This document shows, in pieces, positions 12,255 to 23,509 of a stretch of DNA of 64,000 bases; within the stretch, counting starts at the first letter, position 1; each line of letters begins with the position of its first letter. The notes beneath the pieces are model-generated. The model had not been told where the DNA came from, searched no databases, and saw only the letters and a program-made list of their open reading frames with translations. Location of the stretch: NCBI GenBank assembly GCA_946406115.1, contig OX291556.1, positions 11,004,501-11,068,500 on the forward strand, in the 5' to 3' direction. This DNA comes from Apoda limacodes. Its lineage: Eukaryota; Arthropoda; Insecta; Lepidoptera; Limacodidae. The translations under genes and the position numbers were made by a program.

Positions 12255-12665
12255 GTTCTTTTCACGCCAGAAGATGTCTACTGCTGAACGTAAGCCTCTC
12301 CCACATGTCCCCAAAACGGTGGGTCCTATACCGGCCGAGCCCATCGGCTTCCTGCAGCTCAAACCAGGTCGTCTGTCCACCTAGCAGACGGCCGTCCTTT
12401 GGGGTCTCCCGATTTGTGGTCCACTCGAGAACCTTTTATCCCCGTCGGTTGTCGGTTTAACGAGCAATATGGCCTTCACATTGTCATTTTAGCTGGCTAA
12501 TAACTGTTAGAGTAAAGTTACCTTTGGTTCTCCAGCGAATTTCCTTATTCCGGATTTTATCGCGCAAAAAAACACCAAGCATAGCTCTCTCCATAGCTTG
12601 CTGAGCGATTCTAAGTTTATTAAGGATGCCAACAGTTACAGACCACGTTTCTGTACGTCGTCGTC
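12255..12665 (-). pseudogene. RTE-type LINE, ORF C-terminal remnant
   Basis: Minus-strand translation gives TWSVTVGILNKLRIA, AQQAMERAMLGVFLRDK and KIRNKEIRWRTKG. These are followed by ISQLK and EGHIAR blocks, interrupted by stops, then KVLEW. This order is the conserved C-terminal tail of insect RTE-clade reverse-transcriptase proteins (an 'AMERAMLG' block, then 'KLKWQWAGHIAR', then 'VLEW'). At least three in-frame stops and length changes make it non-functional. The 5' part of the element is missing, as is usual for truncated non-LTR copies. No poly(A) or target duplication could be defined. Confidence 0.85.
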
Positions 12666-13384
12666 ACTGCCAATACACTAATAGATCAACAGATACCTAA
12701 CTGCCTGGTCGACAAAGAATCGATTAGGTCATAATAACCTTCACAAAAATATTTTTTACCGTAGGGCTTCGTGACAGATCGATTAATCGAGAGAATTCAT
12801 GTTTGACATGAAAATAATTTAAATAGTTTTCGAATATCTCTATATATACACTTTTAAAAATAAATTTGGTTATCTTTTTGTTTGTTTGTCTTTATTCGTA
12901 TTAATTAGTCCTTGCCAAATCACCATAATTCTATATTTTTAAAAGGTTCACCATTATTGCTAGGAAGTAGAGAAAATTATATATCGTTGACTACAGAACT
13001 CATTAGCCAGTCAATATAACAAAAATTTGCATAATAAAATTACGTAAAAGTTGACACCACTACCATCTATAAATTTAATATTGAAGCACAGATAGAGCTG
13101 TAATTTGTTTTAATATATTTTTATGTGTCGCTCCAGATTTTTGCTGAGCCATATCTTACACTGAAAGCACAATTAGTAGAGTAAATGAGACCTATTCATC
13201 AAACATGTTCTCTGAAGTTGCTCATTAAAAGCAGCTATTTTTCTCTTTATTTCTCTCGTAATAAGCTACAAAAGGCTGGAACAAAATATGAAAACATCTC
13301 TCAGCTTAGTATACTATTATAGGTGTACTTAATGCTATGTAACCTTTTGATAATTGCCAAGATGTTTCTAGGATTGCTAAGCCA

Positions 13385-13590
13385 AACTATAGCACGGACG
13401 CGAAGCACAAAAAATTTCGTACATTGACCTTCTACTTTTTAGCCTGTGTGTAACACTTTTACTATTACTGTGGTCAAATAGTAGTAATTTCTGATGACAG
13501 CGGTCGGTTATCGCATATGTGCGAGCGCGACGGCAAATAATTAACGGCCATTGAACGAAATTCTTCATGCTTCGCGTCCGTGCTATAGTT
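13385..13590. mobile_element. 206-bp MITE-like element with terminal inverted repeats
   Basis: The left end (13385-13407) and right end (13568-13590) are perfect 23-bp inverted repeats, reading AACTATAGCACGG... and ...CCGTGCTATAGTT. The match continues inward, with about three mismatches, for another 13 bp around AATTTCGT, giving arms of about 36 bp. The interior has no transposase. Size and structure fit a non-autonomous DNA transposon. The exact target duplication is unclear. A TATA inside the arms would suit a TA-targeting family, but that is inference. Confidence 0.75.
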
Positions 13591-16500
13591 CTGTGGAGTA
13601 CATGCACTAATTTAGTATCTCAGTTGTCTTTGAACTACTAACCATTGTAATTTTTGCTTACAGAATCTGCCTCAATCTAAACAATGAAACCTATCATGCT
13701 GTTTTTTATCATAAATGAATGAACAAGAAATTAAGACGCAGTAAAGTACCAAGCTGATATAATCTTCAGTTGCAACGGAACAGCCCGCAACCAGTATTGC
13801 GTGTAAGAATCCGGCGGAGAACAATAGCCGGCCTTGGGCGGGACGCAGCAATCAGAGCTTGGCTGAGAACACAATGCCTTGCAAAAGTTGGATCCATCCG
13901 GTTGATATGAATACGGAATAGAAAATTGGCACAATTAAAAAGATCCACCAAGACGCGATGCGGGTATTAGGCGGTCGATATCAACAAGCTAGTGATGATA
14001 TTGTGGTATCTTTTGGTTATTACCCCCCACCCCCTCGGTGATATTCGGAGAGATATGGTAGATCCCCCTATCCTTCACGTGAGATTTATCCAATATATTT
14101 TAAACGTTATACTATTTACATTACCTAATCTAGTGATACCAATAATAATAGCGATTTTCGAATAGAAAAATAAAATAATACTTCTTTAGGATGCACTAGA
14201 ATGAATTTATTCATACTAGGAAACCACCTTCCCTAATTTGACGAAGTTGAAGTGAGATTTTCAATGACAATGACGCTCCAAAACTTGGATACAATAAATA
14301 ATACATAAATTTATTTATTTTTATTTTTTAATGATTTTTAACGAATCCTACATTTGGTATCCGTACTGTTTCCAAATCTCCATTATCGATAAATTTAATT
14401 TTAATTACCTAAATAATTTGCATAAGAGAATAACTAATGAGGAAATTAACACTTTTTTGCGTTAAGATTTTCATACTGTTAACAGTTTCATTTTGCTATA
14501 AAAATACAAAATGTTACCCGCTTTTCTATTGAATCACAAGTCCGTCTAAAATCCCTATTTCCTTAATGAATGTGTGGCTTATCATTTTGTTTATAAATAA
14601 GGGAATATTCATCTATTAATAATCCAAATAAAAAACACATAAATATCCTAAATAAAAATGTATTCTGAACTTGAATTGTATTTTTTATGTTCAAGTTTCT
14701 GGCGTCCTTTGCAGCCTCGACTCTAATAATTTATTTATAAAGAATTTTAGGCAATTTTAGCAGATTTGCCTTCCTAGACTCAATTCTGGTAATATACACC
14801 ATTCTTATCAAAAATAGTCACAGCCACATATTTCTTATAACTCTATTTGCTAAGAAGTTAAGCGTAAACACCTGAAACCTACAGTAACCAACCCTTAACA
14901 AAATACCTTCCACTTGTATAATAAAAATATAAATAACAGTGGGATCTCGTAATGTTTATGAACAAACAAAGCCGCACGGCGGTAAATGACGGTAATTTTA
15001 TCCAATGTCGTGAGAAGCGACTACTTGAGCAAGAAGTTGCAAACTAACTGTTCTAGTTCACAGATTTAACTTAATCTTAACTGTGATCATTGAGATTAAG
15101 CCGACGGTAAGCCGTGATCTAAGATAAGATTACCGGTTGCGTAAAATGACTGTTATTATTAATGCAATGAAATTAATTTAGATGATCTCAATTACAGCCA
15201 TTTTGGATAATACGTAAATCTTAAATTCGCTGCTGCATAGAGCTGCCACAGATTAAACCGTCGAAGTCGTCTAGAGAGGGCTATAATGAGGTAAGGTGCG
15301 CGGCAAGACATGAGGCGAGCGCACCCATAGACAATTAGACGTAGATAACTGGACAGCGCGTTCCCTAGCCAGCTGTGAAAAAAAAATTTAATCGCAAAAG
15401 TGTGACAGGGACAAAGCGACCCTGTGGTCTCTCGTCTCTCTCTTAACCCTCACGACCCAGTGTGAATTGTGGACTTCACATTCGTCTCTTTCTTGACTAA
15501 TATCGGTTCCTTCACAATTATTTCCTTTACCGAAAAGCCAATAAAGTGAATAATCAATGTACTTAAGAATTTTATTATGAGTTCGTATGAATTTTAGATC
15601 TATATAAACTATGATCATAAATTACTATTAATTTATTTATTGTAATTTAGCAGTAGACTATAGCACTATTTATTTTTTTAAAGTTATAATATACTTACAT
15701 ACATCTACTTACGTTAAGTGACGCTAAAATGACTTTTACAGATTTACGATCAGTTTACGTCAAAATTATGTGGATAAGGCACTAAACCAAAATATATGTA
15801 GAAGTTTTTATGACGTAATTTCCGGTTTAATATACATAATGTCATGTCTCCCTTAAGGGCCCTCTTACAGCCCACTAGCGCTGCTTTTTGGTTGGCCGTT
15901 TTTAGCAGAAATGCCAACTACAACTCACAGATATTATTTAAAAACTATATAAAACCTTCTAAAAATAGCTTATGACTAGTTTTATATTTCCAACATTTGG
16001 ATTTTAGAAATTCGTTTTCTACGAAGAGAAAATTGAGGATATCTATATGGCGGCGCTAGTTAGCTGCTATATGCCCCTTTATATGGATTGAGGAACTAAG
16101 GTATGTAATCTTCTTAATAAAAAAACAAGTAACACAAATTCCCATGGGATAACAAACAACCAAAAATAGGGATTTATTCTTAATCTAATACATAAGATTA
16201 TTTATTCAATGCTTTTGTTTTCTCCATTACACAATTTTTTTATGGACTCCTACCATTGTATGGTATATATATCATCATTTGTGATTAAAAAAAATTGAGG
16301 AGGACCTTCTCTACATGTAATGCCATTGGAATATTTTTATACCACTGATAGATTCAGCTATCGTTGAATATGTATTTTAAAAGCGATGTTTATAAACAAT
16401 ATTTTTGTTTTTATCTGTTAAATAATTTCCTCATTCAGTCAACTTAAAGGGGAACAAAAAGAGAAAGAGAGAGAAAAGGACGGTAGTTATATTCTTTTTT

Positions 16501-16700
16501 CTACAGAAATAGACAGCACAGCACTTTTTACTATTTTATGGACTTTTCCTTCCATATATTCCAAAAAAGCGTAGTGTATTCGAACCTAGCTGCTACGAAC
16601 ATTCGCGATTCTTTAACATAAGTGCAGACTTTGACAAGGTGAATGGTTGATGGGAAGGCCCAGTGTCATATACGCTGTCTTTGTCACGATTTAAGGCAGA
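13591..16700. other. AT-rich DNA with one CpG-rich patch
   Basis: A GC-rich patch at 13770-13930 is open in two minus frames, one of them cysteine-rich (GSNFCKALCSQPSSDCC), but it has no ATG, signal or splice support. A C-rich tract lies at about 14024-14036 and a GA-rich tract at 16455-16482. No gene called. Confidence 0.45.
15388..15445 (+). repeat. GACAAAGCG-type repeat, copy 1
   Basis: ATCGCAAAAGTGTGACAGGG, ACAAAGCGACCCTGTGGTCT, then CTCTCG. It matches, in opposite orientation, the segment at 21365-21465 (same order: CGCAAAAATGTGATAG, ACAAAGC, GGGGTCTCT). Probably a small DNA-transposon family. Confidence 0.4.
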
Positions 16701-16704
16701 AGAC

Positions 16705-16763
16705 GAATGACACACACTTTGTTAACTTCTTACTAGCAGAAGTTAACAAAGTGTGTGTCATTC
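16705..16763. repeat. Perfect 26-bp inverted repeat (hairpin), 7-nt loop
   Basis: Arms 16705-16730 and 16738-16763 are exact reverse complements, beginning GAATGACACACACTTTG; the loop is TACTAGC. No flanking homology suggests a transposon. Perfect arms imply a recent origin, for example by replication template switching. A 65-codon frame spans it but is likely incidental. Confidence 0.95.
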
Positions 16764-17821
16764 AGTGTCCTAATGACAATAACGGAAATCTAAAGTTTTC
16801 TGCATCTAGTATAAATTATATAATTTTACACTTTTTATAGTTAAAATGATGATGCTGAGTGTGACTAAATTCTTGTACATTAAAAAAAACATAGATAAAT
16901 GATTAAGTAGTTAAGATCGAAACATCTTGGCAAACTTTCATTATCATAAAAAACAGGCAATTAAGTTACTAACCATAAGGCCACAATATTCTACTTCTCA
17001 GAGTACATTAAGTTGGTCGACTATTACTCGTAAACTTGTAAAGTCTACTTACCTACGATAGTTTTCCTTTTAAGTTACTTAAATATACTACTGGCGTAAA
17101 TTTTTCAAATATCCAAAAACAACTATATAGTTGGCAGGGGACGGACTTATCTCTGACAAAAATTAGCACTTTAAAACCTAACGTTCGCTCACGGATCCCT
17201 AAATTAAAGAACAGTATTAACATACCCGTAATATTAATGAACGACGACCCATATACCAAGGAATAGACGACAAAAAAATTCAGCCCCACCTTACCCTAAT
17301 TTTTTATAAGATTATATAATGAACGTTGTCGGTGTGATTAATATGTATTAGGTATACATATTCATTTACTAAGAATCTTTGAGCCGCGGATAGAAAGAGA
17401 CGGACAGACAAGCGAAAATTCATGTGTGTGTGTTAATTTAAAAATTACGTTATTACCAAAAGCGGATTAATATTGCGAAGAAAGACTGTAATTTAATCAA
17501 CAGTTTCACTATTAGTTAATGATTCGATTAGGCATGCGTAAGGATATGGATACTCCATTCTACGGTTACTGTTAGTGAAACCGTACACTACGCAACTTCC
17601 TCTATAACAACGGGTTCGGTTGGTTAGGGTTGGGCCGCATATCCAGTGACTGACTCTGTAACGCTCCGACTACCTCCGAACGTTGCGGTTGGATACATCC
17701 GACTTACACAATGTTACATTGCCGCACTAGTTATTACCACACTTCGATTGCAGTTAGGAAAGCAATGTATCCTTTACGTGTATTAAATTACTTATCTAAT
17801 TCGCATAGTAACTTTGAAAAA

Positions 17822-18670
17822 ATCGACCAAGTGCGAGTCTGACTCGCGCACGAAGGGTTCCGTACCAGTATCTATAAAAACGGCTAAAAAATCACGTTTG
17901 TTGTATGGGAGCCCCCTTTAAATATTTGTTTTATTTTAATTTCATAATTTATTTTTGCGTCTTCCTGTTGCCGTTATCAATATCGAGCTTTTTTTTTTCT
18001 GAACTGACTATGCAGCCATTACTGCTTCACTGGGCTTTTGGGGCGAGACTCTGAAGGAGTTCGACCATGCCCGAGGTCGGTCGGGGGGATGATAGGTTTG
18101 TGGATTGCACTATTAATCGATTCGGGTGATTTTGTGTACGCTCGAAAAAGCGGACTGCCAGGTCTTTAAGATATTGAGGAATCGTGGGGAGCTCCGGAGG
18201 CCGCTCTAAGGAAGCGGTCTCGGAGGGTCTGGAGTTTATGGAGGTTGCGTTTAGACAACGCATAGACGACGCTAGCATATGCTAGTATGGGGCGGATGCA
18301 AGTGACGTAAAGAGTCAGCTTATTCCTAAGCGACTCTTACTGTACTTGCCTATCATGGGATGTAGATGACCGAGGACAAAAGCGGCTCGGTCTGTTACTA
18401 TTTTGGTGTGATCACGGAAGTTCAAACGCCTATCACACCGAGATATTTGGCCTTGTTTTGCCAAGGAATGGCAAATATCGAGCAAAAAAAATCACGTTTG
18501 TTGTATGAGAGCCCACTTAAATATTTATTTTATCCTTTTTTCTAGTATTTTTTGTTATAGCGGCGACAAAAATACATCTCTGGGAAAATTTCAACTGTTT
18601 AACTACACGGCGGACAGCGGAGTCTTAGTAATAGGGTCCCGTTTTTTACCCTTTGGGTACGGAACCCTAA
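17822..18670 (+). repeat. Foldback-ended repeat (family B), split by an insertion
   Basis: The left part (17822-17988) begins CCAAGTGCGAGTCTGACTCG, with AGGGTTCCGTACC at 17854-17866. The right part (18474-18670) ends with GGTACGGAACCCT at 18656-18668. Those two 13-mers are reverse complements, so the family carries near-terminal inverted repeats. The interior blocks AATCACGTTTGTTGTATG, TTGTTATAGCGGC and CAGCGGAGTCTTAGTAATAG match the uninterrupted copy at 33170-33555. A LINE tail separates the halves. Confidence 0.85.
17989..18473 (-). pseudogene. 5'-truncated Jockey-type LINE tail inserted in family B
   Basis: On the minus strand a single frame reads FRDHTKIVTDRAAFVLG, then two in-frame stops, a CLNAT..SR block, and LKDLAVRFFERTQNHP, ending in TGA after LLQSLAPKAQ. 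The order (a YASVVF-like zone, then 'IPTI..ylkdla..FFe...HPNpL') is the C-terminal end of Jockey-clade reverse transcriptases. A run of ten T at 17989-17998 is the antisense poly(A). AATATCGAGC occurs on both sides (17979-17988 and 18474-18483) as a 10-bp target-site duplication. The element is dead on arrival (5' truncated) and has since gained stops. Confidence 0.88.
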
Positions 18671-18679
18671 AAACGTAGT

Positions 18680-19240
18680 AAACGACAAACTGACAGGTGC
18701 ACTTTCTCACTTTTACAATAAGTGTGGATAGAAAGCAAAACTATCACAAAACTAGAGGTATAGTTATAATTATACGTAGAGCAAAGGCCCTGAATCTACA
18801 TCTGTCGTACAAACAGAACAATTGTATAGTCAACCAACTCAAGGGAGCGATAAAACTAATATAAAGTCTAGCAGCCGTACCGTAACGGAAAAATCGATAC
18901 AGTTAAATGTCAAAACGAGGGCGAACTTCACGTGTAACCTTTAGCCAGCTCCATAAACTGCAAAAAAGGCGTCCTTACACTGCTGACCGTTTCTATTAAG
19001 TAATGTCAACAAAAAAAACAAGTAACGGGTAATAGTAAAATAATGGTATTGCTTATACGCCCCTAGCGTTAGCGTTGTTGACATTTGACATGATGGAAAC
19101 ACCCGTCAGGGATGAACTGGCTAGTGCTCTGACGGTTCAGTACCTTTTAAATGTGAATGCTAATCAACCAATGGGAACATATTTTGCGAAACTCAAAAAT
19201 TATTTCAACTGACAACCAAAATTCATTATCTCACAAAATA
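18680..19240. other. Single-copy DNA
   Basis: Mixed AT content, no ORF or repeat recognised. Confidence 0.5.
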
Positions 19241-19246
19241 TGAGTT

Positions 19247-19471
19247 ATTTGAATCCAGGCCTCAGAATTACATTTAACACATATAAATTTGAGTCCTAGT
19301 CTACAAATTACTTTTAACTCCATAGATGTATATATCCCAGTCCTGGCCCTAGAATATCTTTAAGCCCCATAAACATATAAACTTGAGAGTTAGCCTACGA
19401 ATTTCTTTTAACCCCATAGGTGTATTAATTGGAGTCCTGGCCTCAGAATATCTTTTAACACCGTAGGTAAA
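19247..19471. repeat. Degenerate minisatellite, about 46-bp unit, five copies
   Basis: Units start near 19247, 19287, 19333, 19380 and 19426. Each contains a GAGTCCTGGCCTCAGAAT-like block, then CTTTTAACCCCATAGGTGTA-like sequence. Unit one is shortened. Divergence between units is substantial, so the array is old. Confidence 0.8.
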
Positions 19472-22180
19472 AATCATAAATGCAAACCTGATGCAGATTG
19501 TTTTAGAAATTTGTGATAATACATTTTAATAGTAACGCAAAAGCTACTACCAAACGAGTTAAGTTTGCAAGAATTTGATTCATTTTATAGTAATTTGCTT
19601 ATAAAAACATTTAGAAAAAAAATACTAACACTATTTTTGGGCTGTAATAGAAATTGTATGGAAAACTAAGAATGATATTCTCGTGATTCTTATTTTGTGA
19701 AATATGTATTAATATGACCAAGTAAATTTGCCAATTTCATAGTTCTAAATAAACATTTCAATTTTATACCGACAAAAACCCGAGAAAATCGAGATTTTCA
19801 ACGTGCGGTCACGTGCTAGCGCCTATCGTACGCGGAACTGTGTCTCTTAGTTTCCTTCAATAGTGGAATATGTCTTTGTACAGTGGTTGAAACAGCACGC
19901 TTCTGCTAGGGTATGTCATACAATACTGTAGCAAACGGTTAACTATTGCATAGTCATATAGCTATGATCTTTGTAATGTTGTAAGTCTCTAAATCCCATC
20001 CGAAAGTTAGTTAAAGATACTTTAGAAATAAATTGCAAAATTTGTATCCAACAAAGAAAGAAATAGACTAGAAAGCTACGTGATAAGAACATTATAATAA
20101 AAAGAAAGCCAAAGAGTTTACACGACCATATTTTTTAGAAAAAAGATTTTAATGGAACATTATCTAAATACTCGTAATCATAGTTGCCTCAACATAAACC
20201 AAAACACTTACCATTTTATTTCTTAATATTTAGAAGTCAGATACGTGAAAAGTTTTACCTGGAACAGAAAAATAAATATTGAAAGTGATGCGGCAATTCA
20301 ACTATCTCTAGAGGTGATATACAAATAAACTTTGCCTGAAATAAACTTGCAGCCGCACGACTTTGTAACACACTTATTATTTTATGTTACGAGTGTGTAT
20401 AACAGATTATTTAAGAAATATTGGTACAAAAGACGATATCTTGTTAACAACTAATACAACTCTGTCAAGACATATTATTTGCATCATTCCTTTGAAATAG
20501 ACTACAATAAAATTGACAATTTATCCTCCATAAGTGCATCTACTCTAAATGATTTATTTAGTTTATGTGTCCACTGTGCAGTGGGAAGGTGGAGTAATCT
20601 TTATTGCCAATTAGGTATTTGTGCCAAAACCGCCTGGGTAAGAAAGGTATGTAGTAAATGCATAGGTACTACACCGCCGGTAGGTACCTTTACTGCGATC
20701 TCAGTATGGCCGTTGGTCTCGGTAAGGCTGGAATTTTTACTGCTAATTTCATACATTATTTAACAATAAATTTACAGCGTAATAAAGACATAATAGACTT
20801 TACAAAAGGTTGGGTTTATCAGTTTACTTATACCGTTTTATTTAAAAGCCTGGTGTGTAGACATTTTAGGGAGAAAAACAGCTCAATTTACAAACGGGTC
20901 AAGCGTTATCACCCTTTCCTAAGAGTCAGTGTTATTATTTAATCACTTTAAACATTAATTATAAACCAAGATATCTTCAGATTATGCTAATTTATTACGT
21001 GTAAATTATCCATGCCTATAAAATGCTAATACATTTTGTAAAAATCTCTAGGTTTTTAAATTTTATTTTAAATTTGTGGCCACGACTCGAGCATCTAATA
21101 ATAGAACGATTATTTGTTAATCCTAACCACAAATATTTTATATTGTTATTAAATCACCTATGAACTTTTTTATCAGTCGATGATTGCGGAAAGATCACAG
21201 AATACATTGAATACCAAGCAATGTCATCAGTCAGGGTCAAAAGTGGTAAGATCTCCTACAGATAAAAGAATTACAAAAGAAAAATAATAATTTCCTCAAA
21301 TCGCATAGACATCGAGTTATGTAAGCTTTCTTATGGACTGCGCAATAGCCTCACAAATCTGACCATCCTTTAGTAAGAGACAAAGCGAACATGTGGTCTT
21401 TTTTTTCTTTGTAAAGAGACCCCAGTTTTGCTTTGTCTATCACATTTTTGCGACCGTTGTTTTTTTACATAATGCGCTGTTCAGTTCTCTTTGCTCGTTC
21501 TAGAAGAAACTTTATATATTTGTTCCAAAACCATTTCAAAAGATATTCCTACATAGTTTTAATCTTGCAATTTCATTTTATTTATTATATCGTTAAAGTA
21601 CCTAAAGATGCTATCAGCTAAGAAGATAGCGCTTCCTTACTTAATAGGAGCACCCTCTTTACAATCGCACCACTTTTTCAAGCAACATTTATCTCTAAGT
21701 TAAAAGAGAAAAAACGGGAAGCAAGAGTGACTGTAAAATTTCAACACCGACTGTTTACGTCCGACCTTTTTTACGATGTTGATTCTTTTAAACATCTGCG
21801 TTTGGAATTGTAAACTACATTGTTCGCGGTATGAGCTATAACTTAGCGCTTAAAGTGAAATTAATTGTGCTTAAAATCAAATTATGCTTTAAATTCTAAA
21901 TTCGGTCGTAAAATATTTTTTTTATTGTAAATGGATTTCATTCTTAGATTAATTCTGAAATACATGCTTCGTGATTTGCTTTTTATACAAATAAACTTTA
22001 GAGATAAAATAATCTATAATCTTAAAAGTACGTACTTTAGGTACTAATTTTTCGAAATAAATCAATAAATTTTAAACTAAAATAAATAATAATATCAATA
22101 AATATCCTAAAAACTATTACAAAATAATAAAACTAAATTACCTAATTGCATAAAATTATTTGGTATGTATTCGGTTCAAT
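19472..22180. other. AT-rich DNA, no firm gene
   Basis: Includes two overlapping 94-codon frames at 20479-20942 without domains. A minus-strand stretch at 20212-20258 is bounded by a strong acceptor (TTTTTCTGTTCCAG) and a GTAAGT donor but has stops in all frames. Otherwise featureless. Confidence 0.45.
21365..21465 (-). repeat. GACAAAGCG-type repeat, copy 2, foldback
   Basis: The left arm AAGAGACAAAGCGAAC and the right arm GCTTTGTCTATCACATTTTT are imperfect inverted repeats around a pyrimidine-rich core. The minus strand resembles 15388-15445. Confidence 0.4.
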
Positions 22181-22189
22181 ATTCAATAT

Positions 22190-22257
22190 ATATATATATC
22201 TTTAATTTATATTTTTTAATTTTTTTTTTTATTCAAAATATATATATATATCTTTCC
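22190..22257. repeat. Duplicated ATTCAA-(TA)n-TCTTT block
   Basis: ATTCAATATATATATATATC at 22191 recurs as ATTCAAAATATATATATATA at 22231, separated by a T-rich spacer. Simple-sequence expansion. Confidence 0.8.
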
Positions 22258-22699
22258 TTGTAATATGCAAATTATTATTGTAATTAAATATTTAAGGCTG
22301 ACTGGAACAAATCCCTTGTAGGGATAAGTCCGCCTTGTTCGTTACTTTAGCCGTATTTTCCCAAATATAAAATTCTAAGAAATGCGTGTATGTCGGAAAA
22401 TTGTTATGCTATTTTTAAGAAATCCATTTCACGAATGTAAATATATCAAGTATATTACTTCTTAACTTTCTCCTTATCATAGAATAGGGCAGATAAGCCT
22501 CATTTTAGGGGCCCCCATTACTTTATTAAGAGTGTTTACATCTTGTTGGCTGCCATATTATGTGTTGATAGATTTGTTACTTCATACATCGGTTGTTAAG
22601 GTAAGTTTACAATCAATCAATGATACGGCTGTGTTAAGGAAAATATAGATGGCGTAGTAACAAATAAATAGATTTTAGAATAAAACATCCAACAGAGTA

Positions 22700-23145
22700 C
22701 TTAAAATTGGTTAACGGCGTAGGATTCTTACGGCAACTCCTTGATTATAATAAAGTAGTTTGTTATAGCAAGCTATAGCTGCAGCTATGGTTCGTTCGGG
22801 GAATTCGGTTATAGTTACTCCCGCGGGAACTTTTGAATTTCCTGGGATAAAAAGTAGCCTCTGTCCTTTTCCGTATCTTTAACTATCTCTGTGTGCAAAA
22901 TTACAGCTCATTTAAATGCTCCTAGTGCAGCAGGATTAAGTAACAAACGTTATAGTTATTCCCGCGGGAACTTTTGAATTTTCCGGGATGAAAAATAGCC
23001 TATGTCCTGCCGCGGGGCATAGGCTATTTTTCATCCCTAAATTTCATCTAAATCAGTTGAGCGGTTCCCGATCCATCCAGTGGTTGAAGCGTGACAAACA
23101 ACCAAACATCTAAACTTTCGCATTTATAATATTAATGGCATGGCC
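22700..23145 (+). repeat. Family C copy, sense
   Basis: Runs TATAGCAAGCTATAGCTGCA, then ACTCCCGCGGGAACTTTTGA twice (a partial internal duplication at about 22815 and 22960), AATTTCATCTAAATCAGTTG, and ends TTTCGCATTTATAATATTAA. Contains the foldback at 22985-23037. No coding frame. Confidence 0.8.
22985..23037. repeat. Perfect 20-bp foldback inside family C
   Basis: Arms 22985-23004 and 23018-23037 (GGGATGAAAAATAGCCTATG and its exact complement) with a 13-nt GC-rich loop. The left arm is normal family C sequence. The right arm is an inverted copy of it, after which the family sequence resumes. Confidence 0.93.
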
Positions 23146-23149
23146 GCCC

Positions 23150-23507
23150 TGCCCTAAATTTGGTTATCGGCGTGGGACTCCTTTATTTAATCTCAGTATT
23201 GATACTGTAATTTACTCCTTGATTACCCCGCGCTAAATTCGGTTATCGGCGACTGTGATTTACTCCTTAATTACACTGATGAAGTTTGCTATATCAAGCT
23301 GTAGCTATAGCTATAGTTCGTTTAAGCTCGGTTATAGATATTCCCGCGGGAATTTCGGGATGAAAAGTAATCTATGTGCTATTCCAGGAACTAACCTATA
23401 TGTATGCCAAGTTTCATCCCGATCCGTCCAGTGGTTGAAGCGTGAAGAAGTAACAAACATACACACTCACACACTCACAAACTTTCGCCATTATAATTTT
23501 AATGGGA
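23150..23507 (+). repeat. Family C copy, sense, tandem to the preceding one
   Basis: Contains GGTTATCGGCG twice, TATTCCCGCGGGAATTTCGG, CCAAGTTTCATCCCGATCCG and TCCAGTGGTTGAAGCGTGA, and ends ACTTTCGCCATTATAATTTT. Head-to-tail with 22700-23145. Confidence 0.75.
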
Positions 23508-23509
23508 TA

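Noticed and set aside
13731..13951. Cysteine-rich minus-strand frame (possible secreted peptide)
   Set aside because: No ATG at the start of the frame, no signal peptide, and a second overlapping frame is equally open.
17053..17198. Minus-strand exon with acceptor TTCTTTAATTTAG and donor TAG|GTAAGT
   Set aside because: The only open frame ends in a stop exactly at the donor, and the peptide shows no family. More likely chance.
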